Below, in pieces: positions 24,859-34,522 of a stretch of DNA of 64,000 nucleotides. The position numbers and the translations under genes are program-made. Each line of letters opens with the position of its first letter. Position 1 is the stretch's first letter. Under the pieces are notes generated by a model, which was given only the letters and a program-made list of their open reading frames with translations, made no database searches and was not told the origin of the DNA. Source of the DNA: Pseudomonas rhizoryzae (GTDB lineage Bacteria > Pseudomonadota > Gammaproteobacteria > Pseudomonadales > Pseudomonadaceae). The stretch covers positions 186,001-250,000 of the forward strand of contig NZ_SULM01000007.1 in assembly GCF_005250615.1 (NCBI RefSeq), given 5' to 3'.

Positions 24859-26378
24859 AAGACACCCCTGCCGCGACCGTCACGCCCGATGTCTGCCTGC
24901 TGCTGGAGGGCACCTGGCCCTATGTGCGCGGCGGGGTATCGAGCTGGGTCAACCAGCTGATCCTCGGCCTGCCCGAGCTGACCTTCTCGGTGTTCTTCAT
25001 CGGCGGTCAGCGCGAGAACTACGAGAAGCGCCACTACGCCATCCCGCCCAACGTGGTGCATATCGAGGAACACTTCCTCGCCGGCTCCTGGGTGCCCAAG
25101 AGCGCGCCCATCAGCCCGCGACGGCAGGCGCCGGTGCAGTTGCTGCGCGACCTGCACGCCTTCCTGCACCACCCCGACGAACCCAGTGCCGCCCAGGGCG
25201 ACGCCCTGGTGGATGCCTTCGCCCAGGGCAGCGTGACCCTGGACGACTTCATGTACAGCCGCGCCAGCTGGGAGGCCATCACCGAAGGCTACGAGCGCTA
25301 TTGCACCGATCCCTCCTTCGTCGACTACCTCTGGACCCTGCGCGCCATGCAGGCGCCCTTGCTGATGCTGGCCGAAGCCGCGCGCCGCCTGCCCAGGCCG
25401 CGGATGATCCACTCCATCTCCACCGGCTATGCCGGCATGCTCGGCGCCGTCCTGCAACGGCGCTGGGGCTGCAATTTCCTGCTCAGCGAGCACGGCATCT
25501 ACACCAAGGAACGCAAGATCGACCTGGCCCAGGCCAAGTGGATCGCGGAAGGGCCGGACGAGGCCCTGCGCACCGGCCTGGACGTGGACGTCAGCTACAT
25601 CCGCCGGCTGTGGATCCGCTTCTTCGAGCGCATCGGCCTGCTCACCTACAAGGCCGCCAACCCGATCATCTCGCTCTACGACGGCAACCGCCGCCGGCAG
25701 ATCCAGGACGGCGCCGATCCCGCGCGCTGCCGGGTGATCCCCAACGGCATCAGCCTCACCCAGTGGCAAGACGCCCTGGAGCGGCGCCCCGAGGGCGTGC
25801 CGCCGGTGGTCGGGCTGCTCGGCCGGGTAGTGCCGATCAAGGACGTCAAGACCTTCATCCGCGCCATGCGCGGGGTGATCAGCGCCATGCCCGAGGCCGA
25901 GGCCTGGGTGGTCGGCCCCGAGGACGAAGACGAGGAATACGCCGCCGAATGCCACAGCCTGGTCACCAGCCTGGGCCTGGACGGCAAGGTGAAATTCCTC
26001 GGTTTCCAGAAGATCGGCGACATCCTGCCCCAGCTCGGGCTGATGGTGCTGACCTCCATCAGCGAGGCCCAGCCACTGGTGATCCTCGAAGGCTGGGCCG
26101 CCGGGGTGCCGGTGGTGAGCAGCGACGTGGGCTCCTGCCGCGAACTCATCGAGGGCTCCACGCCCGAGGATCGCGCCCTGGGCACCGGCGGCAGCGTGGT
26201 CGCCATCGCCGATCCCCAGGCCACCGCCCGCGCCATCCTCGCCCTGCTGCGCAACCCTGGCCGCTGGCAGGCCGCGCAGCGCACTGGCCTCGCCCGGGTC
26301 AATCGCTACTACACCGAGCCGCTGATGCTGGAACGCTATCGCGAGCTCTACCAAGACGCCATCGGGAGGGTCGTCTGA
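24855..26378 (+). CDS. pelF: PelF: GT4 glycosyltransferase polymerising Pel
   Basis: A 507-residue cytoplasmic enzyme (same length as PAO1 PelF), starting at the ATG of an ATGA overlap with pelE. N-terminal motif EGTWPYVRGGVSSWVNQLI and C-terminal GT-B donor domain with VIPNGIS, LLGRVVPIKDVKTFIRAM and the E-x7-E motif in EAQPLVILEGWAAGVPVV. PelF uses a UDP-activated N-acetylhexosamine (UDP-GalNAc or UDP-GlcNAc) to build the polymer and has no membrane span of its own; it acts with PelD, PelE and PelG. Confidence 0.95.
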   Translation: MKDTPAATVTPDVCLLLEGTWPYVRGGVSSWVNQLILGLPELTFSVFFIGGQRENYEKRHYAIPPNVVHIEEHFLAGSWVPKSAPISPRRQAPVQLLRDLHAFLHHPDEPSAAQGDALVDAFAQGSVTLDDFMYSRASWEAITEGYERYCTDPSFVDYLWTLRAMQAPLLMLAEAARRLPRPRMIHSISTGYAGMLGAVLQRRWGCNFLLSEHGIYTKERKIDLAQAKWIAEGPDEALRTGLDVDVSYIRRLWIRFFERIGLLTYKAANPIISLYDGNRRRQIQDGADPARCRVIPNGISLTQWQDALERRPEGVPPVVGLLGRVVPIKDVKTFIRAMRGVISAMPEAEAWVVGPEDEDEEYAAECHSLVTSLGLDGKVKFLGFQKIGDILPQLGLMVLTSISEAQPLVILEGWAAGVPVVSSDVGSCRELIEGSTPEDRALGTGGSVVAIADPQATARAILALLRNPGRWQAAQRTGLARVNRYYTEPLMLERYRELYQDAIGRVV

Positions 26379-26379
26379 C

Positions 26380-27750
26380 ATGGCCGGCATTGGCTTCGAA
26401 CTGCGCAAGATCCTCGCCCGCGACTCCTACACCGCCACCCTGCGCGCCTATGTCTACGCCGGCCTGATCAGCTCCGGGCCCTGGGTGCTGTCGATCATCA
26501 GCGTCATGCTGATCGGCGTGCTGGCCACCGGCATCGTCACCCCCAGCGTGCTGATCCGGCAGTTCCTGGTCACCGTGACCTACCTCATGGCCAGCTCGCT
26601 GATCCTCACCGGCGGCCTGCAGCTGTACTTCACCCGCTTCGTCTCGGACCGGCTGTTCGAGGAGAAGCAGGCCAGCATCCTGCCCAACCTGGTGGGTATC
26701 CTGCTCTTGGTCACCCTGGTGGCCGGGGCGCTGGGCCTGGTGCTGCTGGCGACGCTGTTCAGCCAGCCCTTCGCCTATCGCCTGCTGGTGCTGGCCAACT
26801 TCGTCACCCTCTGCGACCTCTGGCTGGTGATCATCTTCCTGTCCGGGATGAAGGCCTACAACCGCATCCTGGTGGTCATGGTACTGGGCTACAGCATCAT
26901 GATCGCCGCGGCCTTCGTGCTGCGCTTCCTCGGCATGAACGGCCTGCTGATGGCCTTGCTGCTGGGCCACGCCGCCCTGCTGTTCATCTTTCTCTACGAC
27001 ATCATCCGCGAGTACCCGGCCGAGCGCCTGGTGGCCTTCGACTTCCTCGACCGCAAGCAGATCTTCCTCAGCCTGCTGGTGACCGGCTTCTTCTACAACC
27101 TGGGCATCTGGGTCGACAAATTCATCTTCTGGTTCGACCCCCTGACCTCCGACGCCGTCATCGGCCCGCTGCGCGCCTCCATCCTCTACGACCTGCCGAT
27201 CTTTCTCGCCTACCTCGCCATCATTCCCGGCATGGCGGTGTTCCTGGTGCGCATCGAGACCGACTTCGCCGAGTGGTACGAGCGGGTGTTCAACGCGGTG
27301 CGCGGCGGCCAGACGCTGCAGCACATCGGCCAGCTCAAGGAGCAGATGATCCTGGCCATCCGCCAGGGCCTGCTGGAGATCTGCAAGGTCCAGGGCCTGA
27401 CCCTGGTGCTGGTGTTCCTCCTGGCGCCGCAACTGCTGGCCTGGCTGGGCATGTCGCACTACTACCTGCCGCTGTTCTACATCGACGTGGTGGGGGTGAG
27501 CATCCAGGTGGTGTTCATGGCGTTGCTCAACGTCTTCTTCTACCTGGACCGGCGTGACACGGTGCTGATGCTCTGCTCCCTCTTCCTCGGCCTCAACCTG
27601 GCGCTGACCCTGCTGAGCATCGAGCTGGGCCCGAGCTTCTTCGGCTACGGCTTCACCGTCTCCCTGGCCTGCTGCGTGCTGCTCGGCCTGCACCGGCTGG
27701 ACCGGGTGCTGGACGACCTGGAATACGACACCTTCATGCTCCGCCACTGA
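26380..27750 (+). CDS. pelG: PelG: inner-membrane transporter of Pel
   Basis: A 456-residue protein (equal to PAO1 PelG) of about twelve spans, beginning MAGIGFELRKILARDSY, a segment conserved in this family, one nucleotide after the pelF stop. It belongs to the MOP flippase-like group and, with PelD, PelE and PelF, carries the growing polymer across the inner membrane. It completes the seven-gene pel operon; all genes from pelA onward are overlapping or nearly so, implying one transcript. Confidence 0.95.
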   Translation: MAGIGFELRKILARDSYTATLRAYVYAGLISSGPWVLSIISVMLIGVLATGIVTPSVLIRQFLVTVTYLMASSLILTGGLQLYFTRFVSDRLFEEKQASILPNLVGILLLVTLVAGALGLVLLATLFSQPFAYRLLVLANFVTLCDLWLVIIFLSGMKAYNRILVVMVLGYSIMIAAAFVLRFLGMNGLLMALLLGHAALLFIFLYDIIREYPAERLVAFDFLDRKQIFLSLLVTGFFYNLGIWVDKFIFWFDPLTSDAVIGPLRASILYDLPIFLAYLAIIPGMAVFLVRIETDFAEWYERVFNAVRGGQTLQHIGQLKEQMILAIRQGLLEICKVQGLTLVLVFLLAPQLLAWLGMSHYYLPLFYIDVVGVSIQVVFMALLNVFFYLDRRDTVLMLCSLFLGLNLALTLLSIELGPSFFGYGFTVSLACCVLLGLHRLDRVLDDLEYDTFMLRH

Positions 27751-27830
27751 CGGTAGCCGACACCGGACGAACGGTGTGACCCGGCTCAAGCACGGGCGTC
27801 CAAAGCAGCTCACCCCTGCAGGACCCTGCC

Positions 27831-28427
27831 ATGAATACCGCCGCCTTGCGCCTCGTGATCCAGACTACCCAGGTGCGGGCCCGGGACAGTGGCGAGGCCA
27901 GCCGCACCTATGCCGACCAGGCGGCGCGCAACGCGACCGACGGTGCCAGCCGTGGCCCGGCGCTGGAGCGCTTCGCCAGCGCCTATGTCGAGCGCGTGCC
28001 CGATGCACTGGATGCCCTGCTGCATCAGGCGCGGGCCGTGGCCTTCGAAGCACCCCTGGCGCGCGTGCTGGAACGGGCCCTGGCCGGCTTCGCGCCCGCC
28101 GCGCTGGCCCAGGCGCCCTCGGCCAGCCTGGCGCTGCTCGCCGCGGCCTATCGCTTCCATCGCCTGCTCGAAGGCCTGCATGACCGCCTGGCCGCCTGGT
28201 GGGGGGCGGCCTGTGCGCCGGCGGCGCCCAGCCTGGGCAATCTCATCGCCCACCAGGTGCTGGGCCAACTCACCGTCGCGGCGCTGGAGGATGCGGTGGA
28301 TGGCTGGCTCGACGACCTGGACGCCAGCGTCGAGCCCCGGCTGACGCGCCAGTGCTTCCAGCCGCGGCAGCGGCGTGGCGTCCTCGTGACCCTGCCCAGC
28401 GCCCTGACCCGTAGCCGCCAGCGGTAA
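27831..28427 (+). CDS. Hypothetical alpha-helical protein
   Basis: A 198-residue frame of unknown family located 80 nt after pelG. It is rich in Ala, Leu and Arg, with no signal peptide and no clear membrane span, and is predicted almost wholly helical (LLHQARAVAFEAPLARVLERALAGFAPAALAQ...). A weak AGGA lies about 9 nt before the ATG. Codon use resembles the neighbours, which favours a real gene. It might be read through from pel, but nothing in it links it to polysaccharide. No function is proposed. Confidence 0.6.
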   Translation: MNTAALRLVIQTTQVRARDSGEASRTYADQAARNATDGASRGPALERFASAYVERVPDALDALLHQARAVAFEAPLARVLERALAGFAPAALAQAPSASLALLAAAYRFHRLLEGLHDRLAAWWGAACAPAAPSLGNLIAHQVLGQLTVAALEDAVDGWLDDLDASVEPRLTRQCFQPRQRRGVLVTLPSALTRSRQR

Positions 28428-28547
28428 CGCAGCGTTCGATAAAACGCACGTTTCGGCGCTTTCGACGGCCGAGTGTCAAATATATTGATAACCCTTCCGA
28501 CCCTGGTTTAGGGTGGCTGCTCACCGCCATTAGCGAGGAGTCACTCC

Positions 28548-30041
28548 ATGAGCTTGCCCAGCCGCGCCGAGTGGGAGCAGCGCTTCCAAGGTCTCACCCT
28601 GGAAGGCCGCGCCTTCATCGACGGCGCCTATGTCGACGCCGCCTCCGGTGCCACCTTCGATTGCCTGAGTCCGGTGGACGGACGTTTCCTCGCCAAGGTC
28701 GCCAGCTGTGACGCCGCCGACGCCGACCGCGCCGTGGCCGCCGCCCGCGCCGCCTTCCAGAAAGGCACCTGGGCGCACCTGGCACCGGCCCAGCGCAAGC
28801 GCGTGCTGATCCGCTTCGCCGATCTGCTCCTGGCCAACGCCGAGGAACTGGCGCTGCTGGAAACCCTGGACATGGGCAAGCCCATCGCCGACTCCTTCGG
28901 CATCGACGTGCCCGGCTCGGCCAACGCCATCCGCTGGAGCGCCGAGGCCATCGACAAGCTCTACGACGAGGTCGCCCCCACGCCCCACGACCAACTGGGC
29001 CTGGTCACCCGCGAGCCGGTCGGCGTGGTCGCCGCCGTGGTGCCCTGGAACTTCCCGCTGATGATGGCCTGCTGGAAACTCGGCCCGGCCCTGGCCACCG
29101 GCAACTCGGTGGTGCTCAAGCCCTCGGAGAAGTCGCCGCTGACCGCCATCCGCGTCGCCCAGCTGGCGCAGCAGGCCGGCATTCCCGCCGGCGTGTTCAA
29201 CGTGCTGCCGGGCTACGGCCATAACGTCGGCAAGGCCCTGGGCCTGCACCCCGACGTCGACACCATCGTCTTCACCGGCTCCACCCGGGTCGCCAAGCAA
29301 CTGCTGGCCTACTCCGGCGAATCCAACATGAAGCGCGTCTGGCTGGAGGCGGGCGGCAAGAGCCCCAACATCGTCTTCGCCGACGCCCCCGATCTCAAGG
29401 ACGCCGCGGCGGCCGCCGCCAGCGGTATCGCCTTCAACCAGGGCGAGGTCTGCACCGCCGGCTCGCGCCTGCTGGTGGAGCGCTCCATCAAGGACCAATT
29501 CCTGCCGCTGGTGATCGAGGCCCTCAAGGGCTGGAAACCCGGCCACGCCCTGGAGCCCGAGACCAATGTCGGCGCCCTGGTGGACACCACCCAGCTGGAA
29601 ACCGTGCTGCGCTACATCGAGGCCGGCCATGCCGAAGGCGCCACCCTGGTGGCCGGCGGCAAGCGCACCCTGGAAGAGACCGGCGGTGTCTACGTCGAGC
29701 CCACCATCTTCGACGGCGTGAGCAACGCCATGAAGATCGCCCAGGAAGAGATCTTCGGCCCGGTGCTCTCGGTGATCACCTTCGACACCGCCGAAGAAGC
29801 CATCCAGATCGCCAACGACACCCAATACGGCCTGGCCGCCGCGGTCTGGACCCGCGACATCTCCAAAGCCCACAAGACCGCCCGCGCCCTGCGCGCCGGC
29901 AGCGTCTGGGTCAACCAGTACGACGGCGGCGACATGACCGCGCCCTTCGGCGGCTTCAAGCAATCCGGCAACGGCCGCGACAAGTCGCTGCACGCCTTCG
30001 ACAAGTACACCGAACTCAAGGCGACCTGGATCAAGCTGTAA
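28548..30041 (+). CDS. NAD(P)-dependent aldehyde dehydrogenase, PuuC/KauB-like
   Basis: A 497-residue class I aldehyde dehydrogenase with GAGGAG before the ATG. The catalytic cysteine is Cys302 (GEVCTAGSR), the general base Glu267 (LEAGGKSP), and the cofactor loop is VVPWNFPLMMACWKLGPALATGN and FTGSTRVAKQL. Length and motifs agree with the Pseudomonas KauB/PuuC group, which oxidises gamma-glutamyl- or guanidino-aminobutyraldehyde and other omega-aminoaldehydes in polyamine and arginine catabolism. It stands alone with its own promoter, so the physiological aldehyde is not settled by context. A palindrome AAACG-CA-CGTTT (28442-28453) lies in the promoter region. Confidence 0.88.
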   Translation: MSLPSRAEWEQRFQGLTLEGRAFIDGAYVDAASGATFDCLSPVDGRFLAKVASCDAADADRAVAAARAAFQKGTWAHLAPAQRKRVLIRFADLLLANAEELALLETLDMGKPIADSFGIDVPGSANAIRWSAEAIDKLYDEVAPTPHDQLGLVTREPVGVVAAVVPWNFPLMMACWKLGPALATGNSVVLKPSEKSPLTAIRVAQLAQQAGIPAGVFNVLPGYGHNVGKALGLHPDVDTIVFTGSTRVAKQLLAYSGESNMKRVWLEAGGKSPNIVFADAPDLKDAAAAAASGIAFNQGEVCTAGSRLLVERSIKDQFLPLVIEALKGWKPGHALEPETNVGALVDTTQLETVLRYIEAGHAEGATLVAGGKRTLEETGGVYVEPTIFDGVSNAMKIAQEEIFGPVLSVITFDTAEEAIQIANDTQYGLAAAVWTRDISKAHKTARALRAGSVWVNQYDGGDMTAPFGGFKQSGNGRDKSLHAFDKYTELKATWIKL

Positions 30042-30046
30042 GCCCT

Positions 30047-30079
30047 CGCCAGGCTGGCCCGGCCGGGGCCAGCCTGGCG
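30047..30079. terminator. 14-bp perfect hairpin between convergent genes
   Basis: CGCCAGGCTGGCCC (30047-30060) pairs perfectly with GGGCCAGCCTGGCG (30066-30079) around a GGCCG loop. It lies between the ends of the aldehyde dehydrogenase and the curlin-repeat gene and could serve both, although no U-run follows on either strand. Confidence 0.55.
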
Positions 30080-30083
30080 CCGT

Positions 30084-31136
30084 TCAGCGCTGGTAGACCG
30101 TTGCCTGGTTGCCGAAGCCGCTCTGGTTGATCCGCGCAGTGGAACCCACCTGGTCGATCACCGCCGAGTTGGAATCGCCGGTCTGGCCGATGAAGGCGCT
30201 GGCGCCGGTGAAGGTATCCGGCACCGTGTTCTGGGTGATGGACGCCAGGTTGCCATTGCCCTGCTGCTGGATTTCGGCGCCTACCTCGAAGCCGTCCTGC
30301 ACGAAGATAGCCCGGTTGCTGTCGCCCGTGCTGGTGCCGGCGATCCGCGCCTCCAGTCCGCTCTGGGTGGCGCCCAGCTCGTTGTCATTGCCCTGCTGGG
30401 TGAAGGTCAGGTCGCTGAAGCCGGCGCGCTGCAACAGGCTCGCCTGGTTGCCGTTCCCCGCCTGGATCAGCGCCAGCGCACTACGGTAGCGACTGGTCTC
30501 CTGCTCCGCCGCCGCGCTGTTGCCATCGCCACGCTGCTGCAAGCTGGCCGTGCCCCCGGCGAAGGAGACGTTCTGGGTCAGCTGCAAGGCGTTACCGTTG
30601 CCGACCTGCACCACCTCCGCCAGCCCGCCACTGCGCTGCTCCACCGTCAGGCGGTTGGCATCGCCCGTGGTGGTCGCGCGCAACTCGTTGCCACCGAAAC
30701 CCAGCTGGCGCACGCTGTAGAAGTTGAGATCGCCCGACTGGCTCAGATAGGCCGAGGCCGCATTGCCCGACTGCTCCAGTTCCAGGGTATTACCGGCGCC
30801 GCCACCGGTCTGCACGATGTCGGCGAGATGGTTGCCATTGTCCAGTTGGCTCACCCTGACCTGCTGGCCACTGCCCTCCTGAAGGATCTGCAGGCTATTG
30901 CCGCTGGACACCTGCTCGATCCGCGTCTGGGCGCCGAACGCCTGGCGTTGCTCGACGCTGGCGCGATTGCCAGCGCCACTCTGCACCTGTTCGATGGTAC
31001 TGGCGCGCCCGCCGCTCTGATTCAGGGTGGCTTGGTTGTCGCTGCCGGTCTGGGTCAGGGTGGTGGTTTGCTCGACGGCCAAGGCCGGCAGGGCGAGGCC
31101 GGCGAGCACGGCCGCCAGCAGGGTATGGGTCTTCAT
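30084..31136 (-). CDS. Secreted curlin-repeat protein (amyloid subunit-like)
   Basis: A 350-residue protein with a Sec signal peptide (MKTHTLLAAVLAGLALPALA) followed by about fourteen tandem degenerate repeats of 20-25 residues. Most repeats have the curlin pattern N-x-a-x3-Q with Gly-rich turns, for example NQATLNQ, NRASVEQ, NRLTVEQ, NQASLLQ, NLASITQ, NSAVIDQ and the terminal NQATVYQR. Such repeats stack as a beta-helix and build extracellular amyloid. CsgA and CsgB are about 150 residues with five repeats, so this is much longer. No csgE, csgF or csgG lies in the window, so the export machinery must be elsewhere or the protein acts alone. It sits downstream of gmk on the same strand. Confidence 0.82.
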   Translation of the reverse strand: MKTHTLLAAVLAGLALPALAVEQTTTLTQTGSDNQATLNQSGGRASTIEQVQSGAGNRASVEQRQAFGAQTRIEQVSSGNSLQILQEGSGQQVRVSQLDNGNHLADIVQTGGGAGNTLELEQSGNAASAYLSQSGDLNFYSVRQLGFGGNELRATTTGDANRLTVEQRSGGLAEVVQVGNGNALQLTQNVSFAGGTASLQQRGDGNSAAAEQETSRYRSALALIQAGNGNQASLLQRAGFSDLTFTQQGNDNELGATQSGLEARIAGTSTGDSNRAIFVQDGFEVGAEIQQQGNGNLASITQNTVPDTFTGASAFIGQTGDSNSAVIDQVGSTARINQSGFGNQATVYQR

Positions 31137-31227
31137 GACAGTCTTCCGCTCCGGTGGCTGCTACCGAGCGCAGGGCGACTACTCGCGAACCCGGCTGGAG
31201 ACCGGCGTCGACCGCACTGCAACGAAA

Positions 31228-31247
31228 GAGCCGCGCGAATGCGGCTC
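31228..31247 (-). terminator. Intrinsic terminator after gmk
   Basis: On the minus strand GAGCCGC-ATTCGC-GCGGCTC forms a 7-bp hairpin followed by TTTCGTT. It lies between the gmk stop and the curlin-repeat gene, separating their transcripts. Confidence 0.6.
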
Positions 31248-31331
31248 AGCCTCGGAGTGTGGTGAGCCGGCGAGAGATTGCCATCCATCCAAGGAGCGGT
31301 TTCGACGAGCGCCCCAATGGATGGTCAAGGC

Positions 31332-32823
<1,492 letters not shown>

Positions 32824-32952
32824 GGCAGGATCCTCGTCTGGCGATGCGCGGAGGACCAGGCAATCCGGCCGCTCCCCGCACGTAAAACGCACGATTCTAA
32901 CGCACCTGATCGGGGCGCCCAATGCATCCGTGTGCACGAACCGGGCGCTCCC

Positions 32953-32958
32953 TATACT
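32953..32958 (+). promoter_or_regulatory. -10 hexamer of the rph promoter
   Basis: TATACT lies 37 nt before the rph start codon inside the yicC-rph divergent gap. The sequence 17 nt upstream is only a poor -35, so the element is called from the strong -10 and its position. Confidence 0.4.
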
Positions 32959-32994
32959 ATGGGCCAGATTTCTACGCCTTACAGGAAGCCCGCA

Positions 32995-33717
32995 ATGAAG
33001 CGTCCCAGTGGCCGCGCCGCCGATCAGCTGCGCCCCATCCGCATCACCCGCAACTACACCAAGCACGCCGAAGGCTCGGTCCTGGTGGAGTTCGGCGACA
33101 CCAAGGTGATCTGCACCGCCAGCGTCGAGGCCGGGGTGCCGCGCTTTCTCAAAGGCAAGGGCCAAGGCTGGCTCACCGCCGAATACGGCATGCTGCCGCG
33201 CGCCACTGGCGAGCGGAACCAGCGCGAAGCCGCCAAGGGCAAGCAGGGTGGCCGCACGCTGGAGATCCAGCGACTGATCGGGCGCTCGCTGCGCGCCGCC
33301 GTGGACCTGTCCAAGCTGGGCGAGAACACCATCTATATCGACTGCGACGTGATCCAGGCCGATGGCGGTACCCGTACCGCCTCGGTGACCGGTGCCTGCG
33401 TGGCCCTGGTCGATGCCCTGGGCGCGCTCAAGCGCCGCGGCAACCTCAAGGGCAATCCGCTCAAGCAGATGGTGGCCGCCATCTCCGTGGGCATCTACCA
33501 GGGCACCCCGGTGCTCGACCTGGACTACCTGGAAGACTCCGCCGCCGAGACCGATCTCAACGTGATCATGACCGATGCCGGTGGTTTCATCGAAGTCCAG
33601 GGTACCGCCGAAGGTGCGCCCTTCCAGCCGGCCGAACTCAACGCCATGCTCGAATTGGCGCAGACCGGCCTGCGCGACCTGTTCGAAATCCAGCAAGCCG
33701 CCCTGCGCGGCGAGTAA
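32995..33717 (+). CDS. rph: Ribonuclease PH
   Basis: A 240-residue protein starting at 32995 with AGGA 8 nt upstream. Motifs are [43 protein letters not shown]-type [28 protein letters not shown] and [19 protein letters not shown], all hallmarks of RNase PH. This phosphorolytic exoribonuclease trims the 3' ends of tRNA precursors. The C-terminus [11 protein letters not shown] is complete, unlike the frameshifted rph of E. coli K-12. A hairpin repeat element begins immediately after the stop codon. Confidence 0.97.
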   Translation: MKRPSGRAADQLRPIRITRNYTKHAEGSVLVEFGDTKVICTASVEAGVPRFLKGKGQGWLTAEYGMLPRATGERNQREAAKGKQGGRTLEIQRLIGRSLRAAVDLSKLGENTIYIDCDVIQADGGTRTASVTGACVALVDALGALKRRGNLKGNPLKQMVAAISVGIYQGTPVLDLDYLEDSAAETDLNVIMTDAGGFIEVQGTAEGAPFQPAELNAMLELAQTGLRDLFEIQQAALRGE

Positions 33718-33857
33718 GAGCCTAGTTAAAGGCTCGCGAGCTAGAGTCAAACAAGGCGAAAATGGCTGAGGAAGCGGAGTTTACAACCAGTAAATGAGCA
33801 TTCCGAAGCCATTTTCAACGCCGTTTGGCCGACGCGCAGCAGCCTTTGGATAGGCTC
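33718..33857. repeat. Hairpin/MITE-like repeat, copy 1
   Basis: A 140-bp element whose ends form a 16-bp inverted repeat with 13 matches: GAGCCTAGTTAAAGGC at 33718-33733 against GCCTTTGGATAGGCTC at 33842-33857. Inside, GAAAATGGCT pairs perfectly with AGCCATTTTC, and TTTAC with GTAAA near the middle, so the whole element can fold into one long hairpin. The core (GCTGAGGAAGCGGA, GTAAATGAGCATTCCGAAGC) recurs at 43864-44026. It abuts the rph stop codon. Confidence 0.75.
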
Positions 33858-33872
33858 TAAGGGAGACTAGCC

Positions 33873-34235
33873 ATGCACGACCTCATCCCCGCCCCCAGCG
33901 CCGACGCCCGGCGCTGGGCCATGCTCTGCCACTACGCGGCCTTCCTCGGTTTCGTGGTGCCTTTCATCGGCAACGTCATAGGTCCGCTGGTGGTCTGGCA
34001 GCTCAAGCGCGAGGACGATCCCTTCATCGATCGCCAGGGCAAGGAAGCGCTGAACTTCCAGCTCACCGTCACCCTGGTGCACATGATCTGCGCGCTGCTG
34101 GCGTGGGTGCTGATCGGTATTCCGCTGATGCTGCTAGTCGCTTGCGTGGCCTTCGTGCTGACGGTGATCGCCGGTATCAAGGCCAACCAGGGCCGCGATT
34201 ACCGCTATCCGCTGAGCTGGCGGATGGTCAACTAG
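33873..34235 (+). CDS. DUF4870 (Tic20-like) small membrane protein
   Basis: A 120-residue protein with AAGGGAG before the ATG. The family signature is clear: RRWAMLCHYAAFLGFVVPFIGNVIGPLVVWQLKREDDPFIDRQGKEALNFQ, followed by two membrane spans (LTVTLVHMICALLAWVLIGIPLMLLVACVAFVLTVIAGI) and the ending YRYPLSWRMVN. In all it has about three spans. The function is not known. It may be co-transcribed with rph through the hairpin element, and is separated from the next gene by its own promoter region. Confidence 0.88.
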   Translation: MHDLIPAPSADARRWAMLCHYAAFLGFVVPFIGNVIGPLVVWQLKREDDPFIDRQGKEALNFQLTVTLVHMICALLAWVLIGIPLMLLVACVAFVLTVIAGIKANQGRDYRYPLSWRMVN

Positions 34236-34287
34236 GGCCTTATTTGTGGCCTGCTTCCGATTCCCGCGCTGAGGATTTCCGCTAGCG

Positions 34288-34328
34288 CCGGCGCCGTTTG
34301 ACAGGCGCCGGAAGCCCTCCGCTATCAT
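34288..34328 (+). promoter_or_regulatory. Promoter with operator-like inverted repeat around -35
   Basis: A consensus -35 TTGACA at 34298-34303 and a -10-like TATCAT at 34323-34328 (19-nt spacing) lie downstream of the DUF4870 gene. The -35 sits in the loop of a perfect inverted repeat CCGGCGCC (34288-34295)/GGCGCCGG (34304-34311), which could be an operator or the end of the preceding transcript. It would start an RNA carrying the ops element at about +45 to +60. Confidence 0.5.
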
Positions 34329-34381
34329 CCCTTCAGCTGACTTCTTTCACGCTGCTGCAGCGCCCCTTTCTTGCGGTCGCT

Positions 34382-34393
34382 GGCGGTAGCGTG
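34382..34393 (+). promoter_or_regulatory. ops element (RfaH recruitment site)
   Basis: GGCGGTAGCGTG is an exact 12-nt match to the conserved ops core, followed by C and a T-run a few bases later, as in enterobacterial JUMPstart leaders. It lies in the untranslated leader 130 nt before the start of a ligase-like envelope gene, the setting in which ops elements occur. RfaH bound there suppresses termination in long envelope operons. Confidence 0.7.
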
Positions 34394-34522
34394 CCCGCCT
34401 TTTACGCTTCGCCTCTGCAGTCCGTCGATAACGCCAAGCTGGCGTGTCGCCGGTGCGCCTCGCTTCTCACGTCAGGACTGGTGGCTCACGACGCCATCGG
34501 CAGCACAACAGGGATGATCATC

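Noticed and set aside
28483-28495. TCAA-N5-TTGA before the aldehyde dehydrogenase as a FleQ-type box
   Set aside because: Half-site spacing is wrong and aldehyde dehydrogenase genes are not expected FleQ targets.
30084-31136. Regular short repeats that could suggest a CRISPR array or tandem-repeat DNA
   Set aside because: The periodicity is at the protein level (curlin repeats of 20-25 residues); the DNA units are not identical and there are no spacers.
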